Shown here in pieces: positions 26,147-36,299 of a DNA stretch of 64,000 nt (positions are counted from its first letter, which is position 1; each line of letters starts with the position of its first letter). Location: contig JBDLRH010000027.1 in NCBI GenBank assembly GCA_039800165.1, forward strand, positions 11,385 through 75,384. Direction: 5' to 3'. Below the pieces are notes generated by a model. It saw nothing but the letters and a program-made list of their open reading frames with translations. It was not told the origin of the DNA and ran no database searches. Source of the DNA: JBDLRH01 sp039800165. Lineage in GTDB: Bacteria > Pseudomonadota > Gammaproteobacteria > Burkholderiales > Burkholderiaceae_C. Position numbers and translations under genes: made by a program.

Positions 26147-27139
26147 ATGACCCTCACCGAACTGCGCTACATCGTCGCCGTCGCGCGCGAGAAGCACTTT
26201 GGCCGCGCGGCTGAAGCCTGCTTCGTGTCGCAGCCCACGCTGTCGGTCGCGATCAAGAAGCTCGAGGAGGAGCTGGAGGTCAAGCTGTTCGAGCGCAGCG
26301 CCAACGAAGTGGCGGTCACGCCGCTGGGCGAGGAGATCGTGCGCCAGGCGCAGGGCGTGCTGGAGCAGGCCGCCGCGATCAAGGAGATCGCCAAGCGTGG
26401 CAAGGACCCGCTGGCCGGCGCGCTCAAGCTCGGCATCATCTACACCATCGGTCCCTACCTGCTGCCGGACCTGGTGCGCCAGGCGATTGCGCGCACGCCG
26501 CAGATGCCGCTGATGCTGCAGGAGAACTTCACCGTCAAGCTGCTGGAGATGCTGCGCACCGGCGAGATCGACTGCGCCATCCTGGCCGAGCCCTTCCCCG
26601 ACACTGGCCTGGCGGTCGCGCCGCTGTATGACGAGCCGTTTGTGGCCGCGGTGCCGCGCAACCATCCGCTGGCGCAGCAGAAGTCGGTGCATGCCGAGGC
26701 GCTCAAGCAAGAGACGATGCTGCTGCTGGGCAACGGCCACTGCTTTCGCGACCATGTGCTGGAGGTGTGCCCCGAGTTCGCGCGCTTTTCCAGCGACGCC
26801 GAAGGCATCCGCAAGAGCTTCGAGGGTTCGAGCCTCGAGACCATCAAGCACATGGTGGCCGCCGGCATGGGCGTGACGCTGGTGCCGCGGCTCAGCGTGC
26901 CGCGCGATGCCCTTGATGCGAAAAAGCGGCGCCCGTCGGCGGCTGCCGATGCCGCGGCCGCGGTGGGCGACGACGGTTATGTGCGCTACCTGCCGATCAC
27001 CGATGCGCAGGGTGGCGAGCCGCCGACGCGGCGCGTGGTGCTGGCGTGGCGGCGCAGCTTCACCCGCTACGAGGCGATCGCCGCGCTGCGCAATGCGGTC
27101 TACGCCTGCGAGCTGCCGGGCGTGAAGCGCCTGTCGTGA
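26147..27139 (+). CDS. oxyR: OxyR, hydrogen-peroxide-sensing LysR-type regulator
   Basis: LysR-family activator of peroxide defence. The winged helix is TELRYIVAVAREKHFGRAAEACFVSQPTLSVAIKKLE. The redox pair is intact: GNGHCFRDHVLEVC has two cysteines nine residues apart, like C199/C208 of E. coli OxyR. An Ala-rich insertion of about 20 residues (after RLSVPRDALDAKKRRP) separates strands near the C-terminus and is absent from E. coli OxyR. It looks like a surface loop. No katG or ahpC neighbours are present. Co-directional with recG (9 bases) and ubiA (16 bases), so it may be transcribed with them. Confidence 0.94.
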   Translation: MTLTELRYIVAVAREKHFGRAAEACFVSQPTLSVAIKKLEEELEVKLFERSANEVAVTPLGEEIVRQAQGVLEQAAAIKEIAKRGKDPLAGALKLGIIYTIGPYLLPDLVRQAIARTPQMPLMLQENFTVKLLEMLRTGEIDCAILAEPFPDTGLAVAPLYDEPFVAAVPRNHPLAQQKSVHAEALKQETMLLLGNGHCFRDHVLEVCPEFARFSSDAEGIRKSFEGSSLETIKHMVAAGMGVTLVPRLSVPRDALDAKKRRPSAAADAAAAVGDDGYVRYLPITDAQGGEPPTRRVVLAWRRSFTRYEAIAALRNAVYACELPGVKRLS

Positions 27140-27155
27140 ACGGAGCGCTCAAGCG

Positions 27156-28058
27156 ATGTCTGCCCGGGGCCACGCCGTTGCCACGCGATCGCGCGCATCG
27201 CTCTACCTTGACCTGATCCGCTGGGACCGGCCCGCCGGCTGGCTGCTGCTGCTGTGGCCCACCCTCAGCGCGCTGTGGGTGGCGGCGCAGGGCTGGCCGG
27301 GATGGCATCTGCTGGCGGTGTTCAGCCTCGGCACCATCCTGATGCGCAGCGCGGGCTGCTGCGTCAATGATGTGGCCGACCGCGACTTCGACCGCCACGT
27401 CAAGCGCACCGCGCAGCGGCCGGTCACCTCCGGGCAGGTGTCGGTGAAAGAGGCGCTGGCGCTGGGCGCGGTGCTGGCCCTGTGCGCATTCGGGCTGGTG
27501 CTCACCACCAACCTGACGACGGTGGCCTGGTCGTTCGCGGCGCTGGCGGTCACGCTGATCTACCCGTTTGCCAAGCGCGCGGTGTCGATGCCGCAGGCGG
27601 TGCTGGGCATCGCCTTCAGCTTTGGCATCCCGATGGCGTTTGCCGCGGTGCAGGCCGAGGTGCCGCTGCTGGCGTGGGGGCTGCTGGTGGCCAACCTGTT
27701 CTGGGTGCTGGCCTATGACACCGAGTACGCGATGGTGGACCGCGACGATGACCTGAGGATCGGCATGAAGACCTCGGCCATCACGCTCGGGCGCCTTGAC
27801 GTGATGGCGGTGATGGCCTTCTATGCGGTGTATTTGCTGTCATGGGCGGCGCTGCTGCTGCCGCGCATGCAGGGCTGGCCGCCGCTCGCGGTGGCGGCTT
27901 TTGCGGCAGGCCTGCTGGCCGCAGCGGTGCAGGCGATGTGGCACTACGCGCTGATCCGCGAGCGCAGCCGCGAGGGCTGCTTCCAGGCGTTCCGCCTGAA
28001 CCACTGGGTAGGGTTTGCGGTGTTTGCCGGCCTGGCGCTCGGCTACGCCCTGCGCTGA
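27156..28058 (+). CDS. ubiA: 4-hydroxybenzoate polyprenyltransferase
   Basis: Membrane prenyltransferase joining the octaprenyl (or similar) chain to 4-hydroxybenzoate in ubiquinone synthesis. The 300 residues have about nine membrane helices. The two Asp-rich motifs that bind magnesium-diphosphate are NDVADRDFDRHVKRT and YDTEYAMVDRDDD. Other UbiA signatures are LIRWDRPAGWLLLLWPTLSALW and RPVTSGQVS. It starts with ATG 27156, 16 bases after oxyR. No ubiC is seen next to it. Confidence 0.96.
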   Translation: MSARGHAVATRSRASLYLDLIRWDRPAGWLLLLWPTLSALWVAAQGWPGWHLLAVFSLGTILMRSAGCCVNDVADRDFDRHVKRTAQRPVTSGQVSVKEALALGAVLALCAFGLVLTTNLTTVAWSFAALAVTLIYPFAKRAVSMPQAVLGIAFSFGIPMAFAAVQAEVPLLAWGLLVANLFWVLAYDTEYAMVDRDDDLRIGMKTSAITLGRLDVMAVMAFYAVYLLSWAALLLPRMQGWPPLAVAAFAAGLLAAAVQAMWHYALIRERSREGCFQAFRLNHWVGFAVFAGLALGYALR

Positions 28059-28082
28059 AGGCAGGGCGCGAGGGCGTGGCCC

Positions 28083-28277
28083 TTACTCGGCCTTTTTGGC
28101 GGCCTTCTTGCCCGACTTCTTGGCCTTGCTGGCCTTCTTCTTCGCCGGCGCCGGCTTGCTGCTGGAGTCAGACTGCGCGGCAGGCGAAGCGGGGGTGGCA
28201 GGCGTTGCCGGGGCGGCGGTTTGGGCGGCGGCAGCGAACACCGAGGCGCTGATCAGGGCGGCGAGCAGGGATTTCAT
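28083..28277 (-). CDS. Small secreted lysine-rich protein
   Basis: A 64-residue protein. Residues 1-19 look like a signal peptide (MKSLLAALISASVFAAAAQ). A Thr/Ala/Pro-rich segment and a very basic tail of repeated KKxxK units (PAKKKASKAKKSGKKAAKKAE) follow. No family is recognised. The composition is histone-tail-like but the signal peptide argues for the periplasm, where it might bind anionic polymers. A GGTTCC-type lead with weak ribosome-binding potential precedes ATG 28275-28277. It is convergent with ubiA, 24 bases away. Expression is not proven, but codon use and the signal peptide support a real gene. Confidence 0.6.
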   Translation of the reverse strand: MKSLLAALISASVFAAAAQTAAPATPATPASPAAQSDSSSKPAPAKKKASKAKKSGKKAAKKAE

Positions 28278-28517
28278 GAGGGTTCCTGAAGTGAACGAAG
28301 GGTGAGCGACCCGACCGCCACGCCCATGCAAGGCGCCGCTTGCCAAGCCGCTCACATGACTAACGGGTGGCGCAGGCCCGCGTTGACCCTCACGCGCAAA
28401 GTTTGTGCAACCGGTGGCAACGCCCACCTTGCCCGCGCCCGCGCTTTACCCCTGTACTTCACCCCTGCGCGTTGAGCGCCGGCGCACCAAGGACGCCAGC
28501 TTTCGCCTTGCGCTGGT

Positions 28518-29351
28518 TCAACGCCCGAACTCGTCGCCGAGTTCCTTGGCGCGGTCGCGCGCGGCGCGCAAGGCCTTGGCAAACAGCGCATCCACCGCAT
28601 CGGACTGCATCGAGGTGATCGCGGCATGGGTGGTGCCGCCCTTGGAGGTGACCCGCTCGCGCAGCACCGCAGGCGGCTCATCCGAGCGCTGCGCCAGTGC
28701 CGAGGCACCCGCGAAGGTGCCGATGGCCAGGCGTTGCGCCTGCCCGGCGCTCAGCCCCATCTCGATGGCTGCAGCGGTCATTGCTTCGATGAAGAAGAAC
28801 ACATACGCCGGCCCCGAGCCCGACAGCGCGGTCACCGCATCAAGCAGTTCTTCGCGTTCCACCCACAGCAACTCGCCGGTCGGGCGCAGCACCTGCTCGA
28901 CGGTGGCACGGTCGTCGGCGCTGGCGGCGGGGCGGGCGAACAGCGCGGTCATGCCCTGACCGATCAGCGCGGGCGTGTTGGGCATCGCGCGCACCACACG
29001 CTCGCTGCCCAGCCACTTCGCAATGCTGTCGCTTCGGATGCCGGCGGCCACGCTCAGGTGCAGCGCGTTCGCGGTGAACGGCTGCACCGGCCGCGCCGCA
29101 TCGCCAAAGGTCTGCGGCTTGACGGCCCACACCACCAGCGTCGCCTGGCGCAGCGCCTCGCCGGCGTGCGCCTCGGCCTGCACGCCGTGGTCGGTACGCA
29201 GCTTGTCGCGCGCGGCTTCGAAGGGCTCGACCACGCTGATGCGATCCGGCGGCAGGCCCTGGCGCACCAGGCCGCCGATGATGGCGCTGGCCATGTTGCC
29301 GCCGCCGATGAAGGCGATGCGGGCATCCGTGGGCAGGGGATGGGGCTTCAT
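28518..29351 (-). CDS. proC: Pyrroline-5-carboxylate reductase
   Basis: Last step of proline synthesis: NAD(P)H-dependent reduction of 1-pyrroline-5-carboxylate. The 277-residue enzyme has the Rossmann motif IAFIGGGNMASAIIGGLV, the VRAMPNTPALIGQGMTAL signature, and the C-terminal family box VTALSGSGPAYVFFFIEAM...GLSAGQAQRLAIGT, with RERVTSKGGTTHAAI. I chose ATG 29349-29351 (MKPHPLP); an upstream ATG at 29366 would add five residues. Divergent from glpK (170 bases between). The 240 bases downstream, up to the small lysine-rich gene, hold no convincing ORF. Confidence 0.96.
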   Translation of the reverse strand: MKPHPLPTDARIAFIGGGNMASAIIGGLVRQGLPPDRISVVEPFEAARDKLRTDHGVQAEAHAGEALRQATLVVWAVKPQTFGDAARPVQPFTANALHLSVAAGIRSDSIAKWLGSERVVRAMPNTPALIGQGMTALFARPAASADDRATVEQVLRPTGELLWVEREELLDAVTALSGSGPAYVFFFIEAMTAAAIEMGLSAGQAQRLAIGTFAGASALAQRSDEPPAVLRERVTSKGGTTHAAITSMQSDAVDALFAKALRAARDRAKELGDEFGR

Positions 29352-29521
29352 GTGAATGCGGTCCATGGGTTGCGTGGCGCTTGACCCGCACGCATCCACA
29401 ACGCCGGGCACGCCATCACCGATGCGCCATTGTCGCCGCAGCGCCGGTGCGGTGACCCGGGCGGCTGCGCGCGGGGCGCTTGCGTTAACCTTCTGCGCCA
29501 GCAGTCACGCCGGGAGAAGCC

Positions 29522-31007
<1,486 letters not shown>

Positions 31008-31015
<8 letters not shown>

Positions 31016-32657
31016 GCCCCTGCCCACCGAGCGCGCCGCCCTGCTGGCGCGGCTGGCCGAGCCGCGCGCATGGGACATCGCTGTCGTCGGCGGCGGTGCC
31101 AGCGGGCTGGGCGTGGCGCTTGATGCGGCAGCGCGTGGCCTGAGCGTGGTGCTGCTCGAGTCGCACGACTTTGCCAAGGGCACGTCCTCGCGCGCCACCA
31201 AGCTGCTGCACGGGGGTGTGCGCTACCTGGCGCAGGGCAACCTGTCGCTGGTGCGCGAGGCGCTGCACGAGCGCGCCACCATCCTGCGCAATGCACCGCA
31301 CCTGTCGCAGCCGCTGGCCTTCGTGATGCCGGCCTACCGCTGGTGGGAAGCGCCGTTCTACGGGCTCGGCCTGAAGGCCTACGACCGCCTGGCGGGCGAT
31401 GCCGGTCTGGGCGCCACCGAATGGCTGGGCGCCGCCGGGGTGCGCGCCGCGCTGCCCAATGTTCGCACCGAGGGCTTGCGCGGCGGCGTGCGCTACTGGG
31501 ACGCGCAGTTCGACGACGCGCGGCTGGCGCTGGCGCTGGCACGTACCGCTGCGGCCCAGGGTGCGCTGCTGGTCAACCACTGCGCGGTCACGGCGGTGCT
31601 GCACGACGCCGGCCGGGTGAGCGGGCTGACCTGCGAAGACCGCGAGTCGGGTGCGTCGTTTCGGGTGCAGGCGCGCTGCGTCATCAATGCCACCGGGGTG
31701 TGGGTGGACGAGTTGCGCCAGCGCGAGCCGGGCGCGGCGGCGGTGCGGCCGCTGGTCGCGCCGAGCCAGGGCGTGCATCTGGTGGTCGATGCCGACTTCC
31801 TGCCGGGGCAACAGGCGCTGCTGGTGCCGCGCACCCGCGACGGCCGGGTGCTGTTTGCGGTGCCGTGGCTGGGCAAGGTGATCCTGGGCACCACCGACAC
31901 ACCGCGCGCCGACACGGTGCGCGAGCCGCAGCCTTTTGCCGACGAGGTCGACTTCATCCTGCGCGAAGCGGCGGACGTGCTGGCGCGCGCGCCGCGCGCA
32001 GCCGACGTGCGCAGCTGCTGGGTGGGCCTGCGGCCGCTGGTGCGGCCCGAGGCGGCGGGAGAGGGGGGCGCGGGATCGGCGGGTGGTGGCACGGCGGGCA
32101 TCAGCCGTGAGCACCTGGTGCAGGTCAGCCCGGGCGGCCTGGTCACGGTCACCGGCGGCAAGTGGACCACCTACCGCAGCATGGCACGGGATGTATTGCG
32201 CCGCTGCGCAGCCGAGGGCCTGGTTGCCACAGGCGCCAGAGGCATAGACGAAGTGACTGCTAACTTGCCGCTGGTGGGCGCCGCCACGGGGCAGGCGCCG
32301 CAACTGCAGGGCGGGTGGGCGGCCTACGGCAGCGAACGCGACCGGGCGCAGGCCCTGCCGGGTGCAGACGCCTGGCTGGCCGACGGCCTGAGCGAGGCAA
32401 TGGTGCGCTTTGCGGCGCGCCATGAATATGCGCGCACGGTGGAAGATGTGCTGGCGCGGCGCAGCCGGCTGCTGTTTCTGGATGCCGCGGCGGCAGCGCG
32501 CGCCGCTCCCGCGGTGGCGCGGGTGCTGGCCGAGGAGACCGGGCGCGACCCGCAGGCGCAGGCCTTCACCGCCCTGGCGCAGGCCTGGGCCGGGGCGGCA
32601 GCCCGGCCAGTCGCCCCGGCAGCGGCGCCCGCCGCCGCCCGCCCCGCGGGGCTTTGA
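31008..32657 (+). CDS. glpD: FAD-dependent glycerol-3-phosphate dehydrogenase (aerobic)
   Basis: Membrane-associated flavoprotein oxidising glycerol-3-phosphate to dihydroxyacetone phosphate and feeding the quinone pool. The 549-residue product has the dinucleotide motif DIAVVGGGASGLGVALDAAARGL, then SSRATKLLHGGVRYLAQGN, LGTTDTPRADTV and VTGGKWTTYRSMARDV. The last is the GlpD substrate/FAD signature. It begins at GTG 31008 inside glpK; the alternative upstream frame is out of register with the family N-terminus. The C-terminus ends in an Ala/Pro tail. Its stop codon (32655-32657) lies within the -35 box of the ribosomal operon promoter. Confidence 0.95.
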
Positions 32658-32682
32658 CAGCCTTTGCGTTTGCAGTCATAAT
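32654..32682 (+). promoter_or_regulatory. Near-consensus sigma-70 promoter of the spc-alpha ribosomal block
   Basis: TTGACA (32654-32659), a 17-base spacer, and CATAAT (32677-32682). The -35 hexamer is perfect and overlaps the glpD stop codon. Transcription should begin near 32689, giving a leader of about 150 bases before rplN. This is the strongest promoter-like sequence I see in the window. Confidence 0.8.
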
Positions 32683-32787
32683 CGCGGGCTCCGCCTGAAA
32701 AAGGCAGGGGTTTCTGCCCAGCGAAAGCGCTGTGCCCACAGGGGGCGCGGCGAAGACGACGGGCCCAAGACTGACCAGTGGTGAGCG

Positions 32788-32806
32788 TTCGGGGATGTTC
32801 CCCGAA
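32788..32806 (+). promoter_or_regulatory. Leader hairpin upstream of rplN
   Basis: Perfect eight-pair stem TTCGGGGA / TCCCCGAA with a three-base loop in the rplN leader, 33 bases before the ATG. It is flanked by ACCAG (32774-32778) and CTGGT (32813-32817), which could extend the fold into a longer arm. It is not followed by a T tract, so it is not a terminator; ribosomal-protein feedback or mRNA stability are possible roles. Confidence 0.5.
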
Positions 32807-32838
32807 AGACCCCTGGTACAAGTTGGGAATGTACTGAC

Positions 32839-33207
32839 ATGATCCAAACCGAATCCCGGCTCGAAGTTGCCGACAACACGGGTGCGAAGTCCGTTCTTTG
32901 CATCAAGGTGCTCGGCGGCTCCAAGCGTCGCTACGCCAGCGTGGGCGACATCATCAAGGTGAGCATCAAGGAAGCCGCTCCGCGTGGCCGCGTCAAGAAG
33001 GGCGAGGTCTACAGCGCCGTCGTCGTGCGCACCGCCAAGGGCATCCGCCGCAGCGATGGCTCGCTCGTCAAGTTCGACGGCAACGCCGCCGTGCTGCTCA
33101 ACAACAAGCTGGAGCCCATCGGCACCCGCATCTTCGGCCCGGTCACGCGCGAACTGCGCACCGAGCGCTTCATGAAGATCGTGTCGCTGGCGCCCGAAGT
33201 TCTGTAA
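32839..33207 (+). CDS. rplN: 50S ribosomal protein L14 (uL14)
   Basis: 122 residues, the universal L14 length, starting MIQTESRLEVADNTGAKSVLCIKVLGG and containing the signature GEVYSAVVVRTAKGIRR. L14 lies at the subunit interface of the 50S and is the binding site of the silencing factor RsfS. Here it is the first gene of its transcript: rpsQ, which normally precedes rplN, is absent and glpD lies upstream instead. Only a weak ribosome-binding sequence precedes the ATG. Confidence 0.98.
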   Translation: MIQTESRLEVADNTGAKSVLCIKVLGGSKRRYASVGDIIKVSIKEAAPRGRVKKGEVYSAVVVRTAKGIRRSDGSLVKFDGNAAVLLNNKLEPIGTRIFGPVTRELRTERFMKIVSLAPEVL

Positions 33208-33216
33208 GGAAGCGCC

Positions 33217-33537
33217 ATGAACAAGATCCGCAAGGGCGACGAAGTCATCGTGCTGGCCGGCCGCGACAAGGGCAAGCGCGGCAAGGTCACGCTGCGCAAG
33301 GACGCAGACCACGTGGTCATCGAGGGCATCAACCTGGTGAAGAAGCACACCAAGCCCAATCCGATGAAGGGCACCACCGGCGGCATCGTCGAGAAGTCCA
33401 TGCCGATCCACCAGTCGAACGTGGCGATCTACAACGCCGCCACGGGCAAGGCCGACCGCGTGGGCATCAAGGTGCAGGCCGACGGCAAGCGCGTGCGCGT
33501 CTACAAGTCCAGCGGCGAAGAGATCAAGGTGGCATAA
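33217..33537 (+). CDS. rplX: 50S ribosomal protein L24 (uL24)
   Basis: 106 residues with the KOW motif KGDEVIVLAGRDKGKRGKVT. L24 starts 50S assembly by binding the 5' end of 23S rRNA. An AAGGAAG ribosome-binding site lies nine bases after the rplN stop. Its TAA stop directly abuts the ATG of rplE, so the two are translationally coupled. Confidence 0.98.
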   Translation: MNKIRKGDEVIVLAGRDKGKRGKVTLRKDADHVVIEGINLVKKHTKPNPMKGTTGGIVEKSMPIHQSNVAIYNAATGKADRVGIKVQADGKRVRVYKSSGEEIKVA

Positions 33538-34077
33538 ATGGCACGTCTGCAGCAACACTACCGCGAAAAAGTCGTTCCCGAACTCACCAAGAAGTTCGGC
33601 TACAAGTCGCCGATGCAGGTGCCGCGCCTGACCAAGATCACGCTGAACATGGGCGTGAGCGAGGCGGTGGCCGACAAGAAGGTGATGGACAACGCCGTGG
33701 GCGACCTCACCAAGATCGCCGGCCAGAAGCCGGTGGTCACCAAGGCCAAGAAGGCCATCGCCGGCTTCAAGATCCGTGAAGGCCAGGCGATCGGCTGCAT
33801 GGTCACCCTGCGCGGCGTGCGCATGTATGAATTCCTCGACCGCTTCGTCACCGTGGCGCTGCCGCGCGTGCGCGACTTCCGCGGCATCTCGGGGCGCGCC
33901 TTTGACGGCCGTGGCAACTACAACATCGGCGTCAAGGAACAGATCATCTTCCCCGAGATCGAGTACGACAAGGTCGATGCCCTGCGCGGCCTGAACATCA
34001 GCATCACCACGACGGCCAAGACCGACGAGGAGTGCAAGGCACTGCTCGCGGGCTTCCGTTTCCCATTCAAGAACTGA
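33538..34077 (+). CDS. rplE: 50S ribosomal protein L5 (uL5)
   Basis: 179 residues, normal for bacterial L5, which binds 5S rRNA in the central protuberance. Conserved stretches are KITLNMGVSEAVADKK and the C-terminal RGLNISITTTAKTDEECKALL. Start ATG 33538 is immediately after the rplX stop. In E. coli this gene's start region is the target for S8 repression of spc; whether that applies here was not established. Confidence 0.98.
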   Translation: MARLQQHYREKVVPELTKKFGYKSPMQVPRLTKITLNMGVSEAVADKKVMDNAVGDLTKIAGQKPVVTKAKKAIAGFKIREGQAIGCMVTLRGVRMYEFLDRFVTVALPRVRDFRGISGRAFDGRGNYNIGVKEQIIFPEIEYDKVDALRGLNISITTTAKTDEECKALLAGFRFPFKN

Positions 34078-34085
34078 GGTGGCAC

Positions 34086-34391
34086 GTGGCTAAGGTAGCT
34101 TTGATCCAGCGCGAGCTCAAGCGCGAAAAACTCGTGGCGAAGTTCGCCAAGAAGTACGCCGAGCTCAAGGCCGTCGCCAAGGACGCCAAGAAGAGCGACG
34201 AAGAGCGCGATGCCGCTCGCGCCGCCCTGCAGAAGATTCCGCGCAACGCCAACCCGACTCGCCAGCGCAACCGCTGCGAGATCACCGGCCGCCCGCGTGG
34301 CACGTTCCGCCAGTTCGGCCTGGGCCGCGCCAAGATCCGTGAAATGGCCTTCGCCGGCGACATCCCCGGCGTGACCAAGGCCAGCTGGTAA
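34086..34391 (+). CDS. rpsN: 30S ribosomal protein S14 (uS14), zinc-independent form
   Basis: 101 residues from GTG 34086, preceded by TGAGGTGG. S14 helps form the 30S head. The sequence is the long form without the CxxC zinc motifs: the core is NPTRQRNRCEITGRPRGTFRQFGLGR and the end is GDIPGVTKASW. The ATG 54 bases upstream would extend into rplE and is not used. Confidence 0.97.
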   Translation: MAKVALIQRELKREKLVAKFAKKYAELKAVAKDAKKSDEERDAARAALQKIPRNANPTRQRNRCEITGRPRGTFRQFGLGRAKIREMAFAGDIPGVTKASW

Positions 34392-34408
34392 GGCAGGAGA
34401 GTTTCGAC

Positions 34409-34804
34409 ATGAGCATGAGTGATCCCATCTCCGACCTGCTGACCCGCATCCGCAATGCGCAGATGGTGGCCAAGCCCACCGTCAGCGTGCCGTCGTCCAA
34501 GGTCAAGGTCGCCATCGTCCAGGTGCTGAAGGACGAGGGCTACATCGACGGCTTCCAGGTCAAGAGCGAAGGCGGCAAGTCCGAGCTCGAAATCGCGCTG
34601 AAGTACTACGCCGGCCGTCCGGTGATCGAGCGCATCGAGCGCGTGAGCCGTCCCGGCCTGCGCGTGTACAAGGGCCGCGACGCCATCCCCCAGGTCCAGA
34701 ACGGGCTGGGTGTGGCCATCGTGACCACGCCCAAGGGCGTGATGACCGACCGCAAGGCGCGCGCTACCGGTGTCGGTGGCGAAGTGCTGTGCTACGTCGC
34801 CTAA
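34409..34804 (+). CDS. rpsH: 30S ribosomal protein S8 (uS8)
   Basis: 131 residues: MSMSDPISDLLTRIRNAQMVAKPTVSVPSSK at the start and the S8 C-terminal signature GVAIVTTPKGVMTDRKAR...GGEVLCYVA. S8 binds helix 21 of 16S rRNA and in E. coli represses the spc operon. GGCAGGAGAG provides the ribosome-binding site. Confidence 0.98.
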   Translation: MSMSDPISDLLTRIRNAQMVAKPTVSVPSSKVKVAIVQVLKDEGYIDGFQVKSEGGKSELEIALKYYAGRPVIERIERVSRPGLRVYKGRDAIPQVQNGLGVAIVTTPKGVMTDRKARATGVGGEVLCYVA

Positions 34805-34828
34805 GCCGCGGAACGGAGGAAACCTGAA

Positions 34829-35362
34829 ATGTCCCGCGTAGGAAAAATGCCCGTCACCGTCCCCGCAGGCGTGGACGTGACCCTCAAGGAAGACCAGATC
34901 AGCGTCAAGGGCGCCGGCGGCACGCTGTCGCTCGCCCAGAACGCGCTGGTCAAGATCGCAAGCGAAGGCGGCAAGCTCAGCTTCACGCCGGCCAACGACT
35001 CGCGCGAAGCCAACGCGATGAGCGGCACCATGCGCCAGCTCGTCAACAACATGGTCACCGGCGTCACCAAGGGCTTCGAGAAGAAGCTCACGCTGGTCGG
35101 CGTGGGCTTCAAGGCCCAGGCCCAGGGCGCCAAGCTCAACCTGTCGGTCGGCTTCTCGCACCCGGTCAACAAGGACATGCCCGCGGGCATCTCCGTGGCC
35201 ACGCCGGCCCCCACCGAGATCGTGATCAAGGGCGCTGACCGCCAGCGCGTAGGCCAGGTGGCCGCCGAGATCCGTGCGATCCGTCCGCCCGAGCCCTACA
35301 AGGGCAAGGGCATCCGCTACGCGGACGAGACGGTCGTGATCAAAGAGACCAAGAAGAAGTAA
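34829..35362 (+). CDS. rplF: 50S ribosomal protein L6 (uL6)
   Basis: 177 residues with two related alpha/beta domains. The opening is MSRVGKMPVTVPAGVDV and the L6 signature near the end is PEPYKGKGIRYADETVVIKE. L6 sits by the sarcin-ricin loop and affects factor binding. A strong ACGGAGGAAAC ribosome-binding site precedes it. Confidence 0.98.
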   Translation: MSRVGKMPVTVPAGVDVTLKEDQISVKGAGGTLSLAQNALVKIASEGGKLSFTPANDSREANAMSGTMRQLVNNMVTGVTKGFEKKLTLVGVGFKAQAQGAKLNLSVGFSHPVNKDMPAGISVATPAPTEIVIKGADRQRVGQVAAEIRAIRPPEPYKGKGIRYADETVVIKETKKK

Positions 35363-35373
35363 GGAGCTGCATC

Positions 35374-35739
35374 ATGTTGACCAAGAAAGAGCAGCGCCTG
35401 CGCCGTGCCCGTCAGACCCGCATCCGCATTGCCCAGCAGGGCATTGCGCGGCTGACGGTCAACCGCACCAATCTTCACATCTACGCCAGCGTCATCTCCG
35501 GCGACGGCAGCAAGGTCCTGGCATCGGCGTCAACCGCCGAGGCCGATGTGCGCAAGTCGCTCGGCGGCGCGGGCAAGGGCGGCAACACCGCCGCGGCCCA
35601 GGCCATCGGCAAGCGCATCGCCGAGAAGGCCAAGGCCGCCGGCATCGACAAGGTGGCCTTCGACCGCGCAGGCTTTGCCTATCACGGCCGCGTGAAGGCG
35701 CTGGCCGATGCAGCCCGCGAAGCCGGCCTGCAGTTCTGA
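35374..35739 (+). CDS. rplR: 50S ribosomal protein L18 (uL18)
   Basis: 121 residues, 5S rRNA-binding. N-terminal basic region KKEQRLRRARQTRIRIAQ, then RLTVNRTNLHIYASVISGDG, and the closing FDRAGFAYHGRVKALADAAREAGLQF. AAGGAGC lies eight bases before the ATG, eleven bases after rplF. Confidence 0.98.
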   Translation: MLTKKEQRLRRARQTRIRIAQQGIARLTVNRTNLHIYASVISGDGSKVLASASTAEADVRKSLGGAGKGGNTAAAQAIGKRIAEKAKAAGIDKVAFDRAGFAYHGRVKALADAAREAGLQF

Positions 35740-35763
35740 CGCTCACCAGATACGGATACAGAC

Positions 35764-36285
35764 ATGGCGAAAGTTCAAGCGAAAACGCAGGGTGACGGTC
35801 CGGAAGACGGCCTGCGCGAGAAGATGATCGCGGTCAACCGCGTGACCAAGGTCGTCAAGGGTGGTCGCATCCTCGGCTTTGCCGCGCTGACCGTGGTTGG
35901 CGACGGCGACGGCCGCGTCGGCATGGGCAAGGGCAAGTCCAAGGAAGTGCCTGCCGCCGTGCAGAAGGCGATGGAAGAAGCCCGCCGCAACATGACCAAG
36001 GTGTCGCTGAAGAACGGCACCATCCATCACAACGTGACCGGCCACCACGGCGCTGCGGTCGTGATGATGGCGCCGGCCCCCAAAGGCACGGGCATCATCG
36101 CCGGCGGCCCGATGCGCGCCATCTTCGAAGTGATGGGCATCACCGACATCGTGGCCAAGAGCCATGGTTCGTCCAACCCCTACAACATGGTCCGCGCCAC
36201 GCTGGACGCGCTGAAGAACTGCACCACCCCGGCAGAGGTGGCAGCCAAGCGCGGCAAGTCGGTCGAAGACCTGTTCGCGGCCTGA
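35764..36285 (+). CDS. rpsE: 30S ribosomal protein S5 (uS5)
   Basis: 173 residues. S5 shapes the mRNA entry channel and decoding fidelity and forms the spectinomycin pocket. The dsRNA-binding fold is EKMIAVNRVTKVVKGGRILGFAALTVVGDGDGRVGMGKGKSKEV. The loop VTKVVKGGR, where spectinomycin resistance changes are known in E. coli, is wild-type in form. Confidence 0.98.
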   Translation: MAKVQAKTQGDGPEDGLREKMIAVNRVTKVVKGGRILGFAALTVVGDGDGRVGMGKGKSKEVPAAVQKAMEEARRNMTKVSLKNGTIHHNVTGHHGAAVVMMAPAPKGTGIIAGGPMRAIFEVMGITDIVAKSHGSSNPYNMVRATLDALKNCTTPAEVAAKRGKSVEDLFAA

Positions 36286-36299
36286 TCGGGAGCAGCCAG

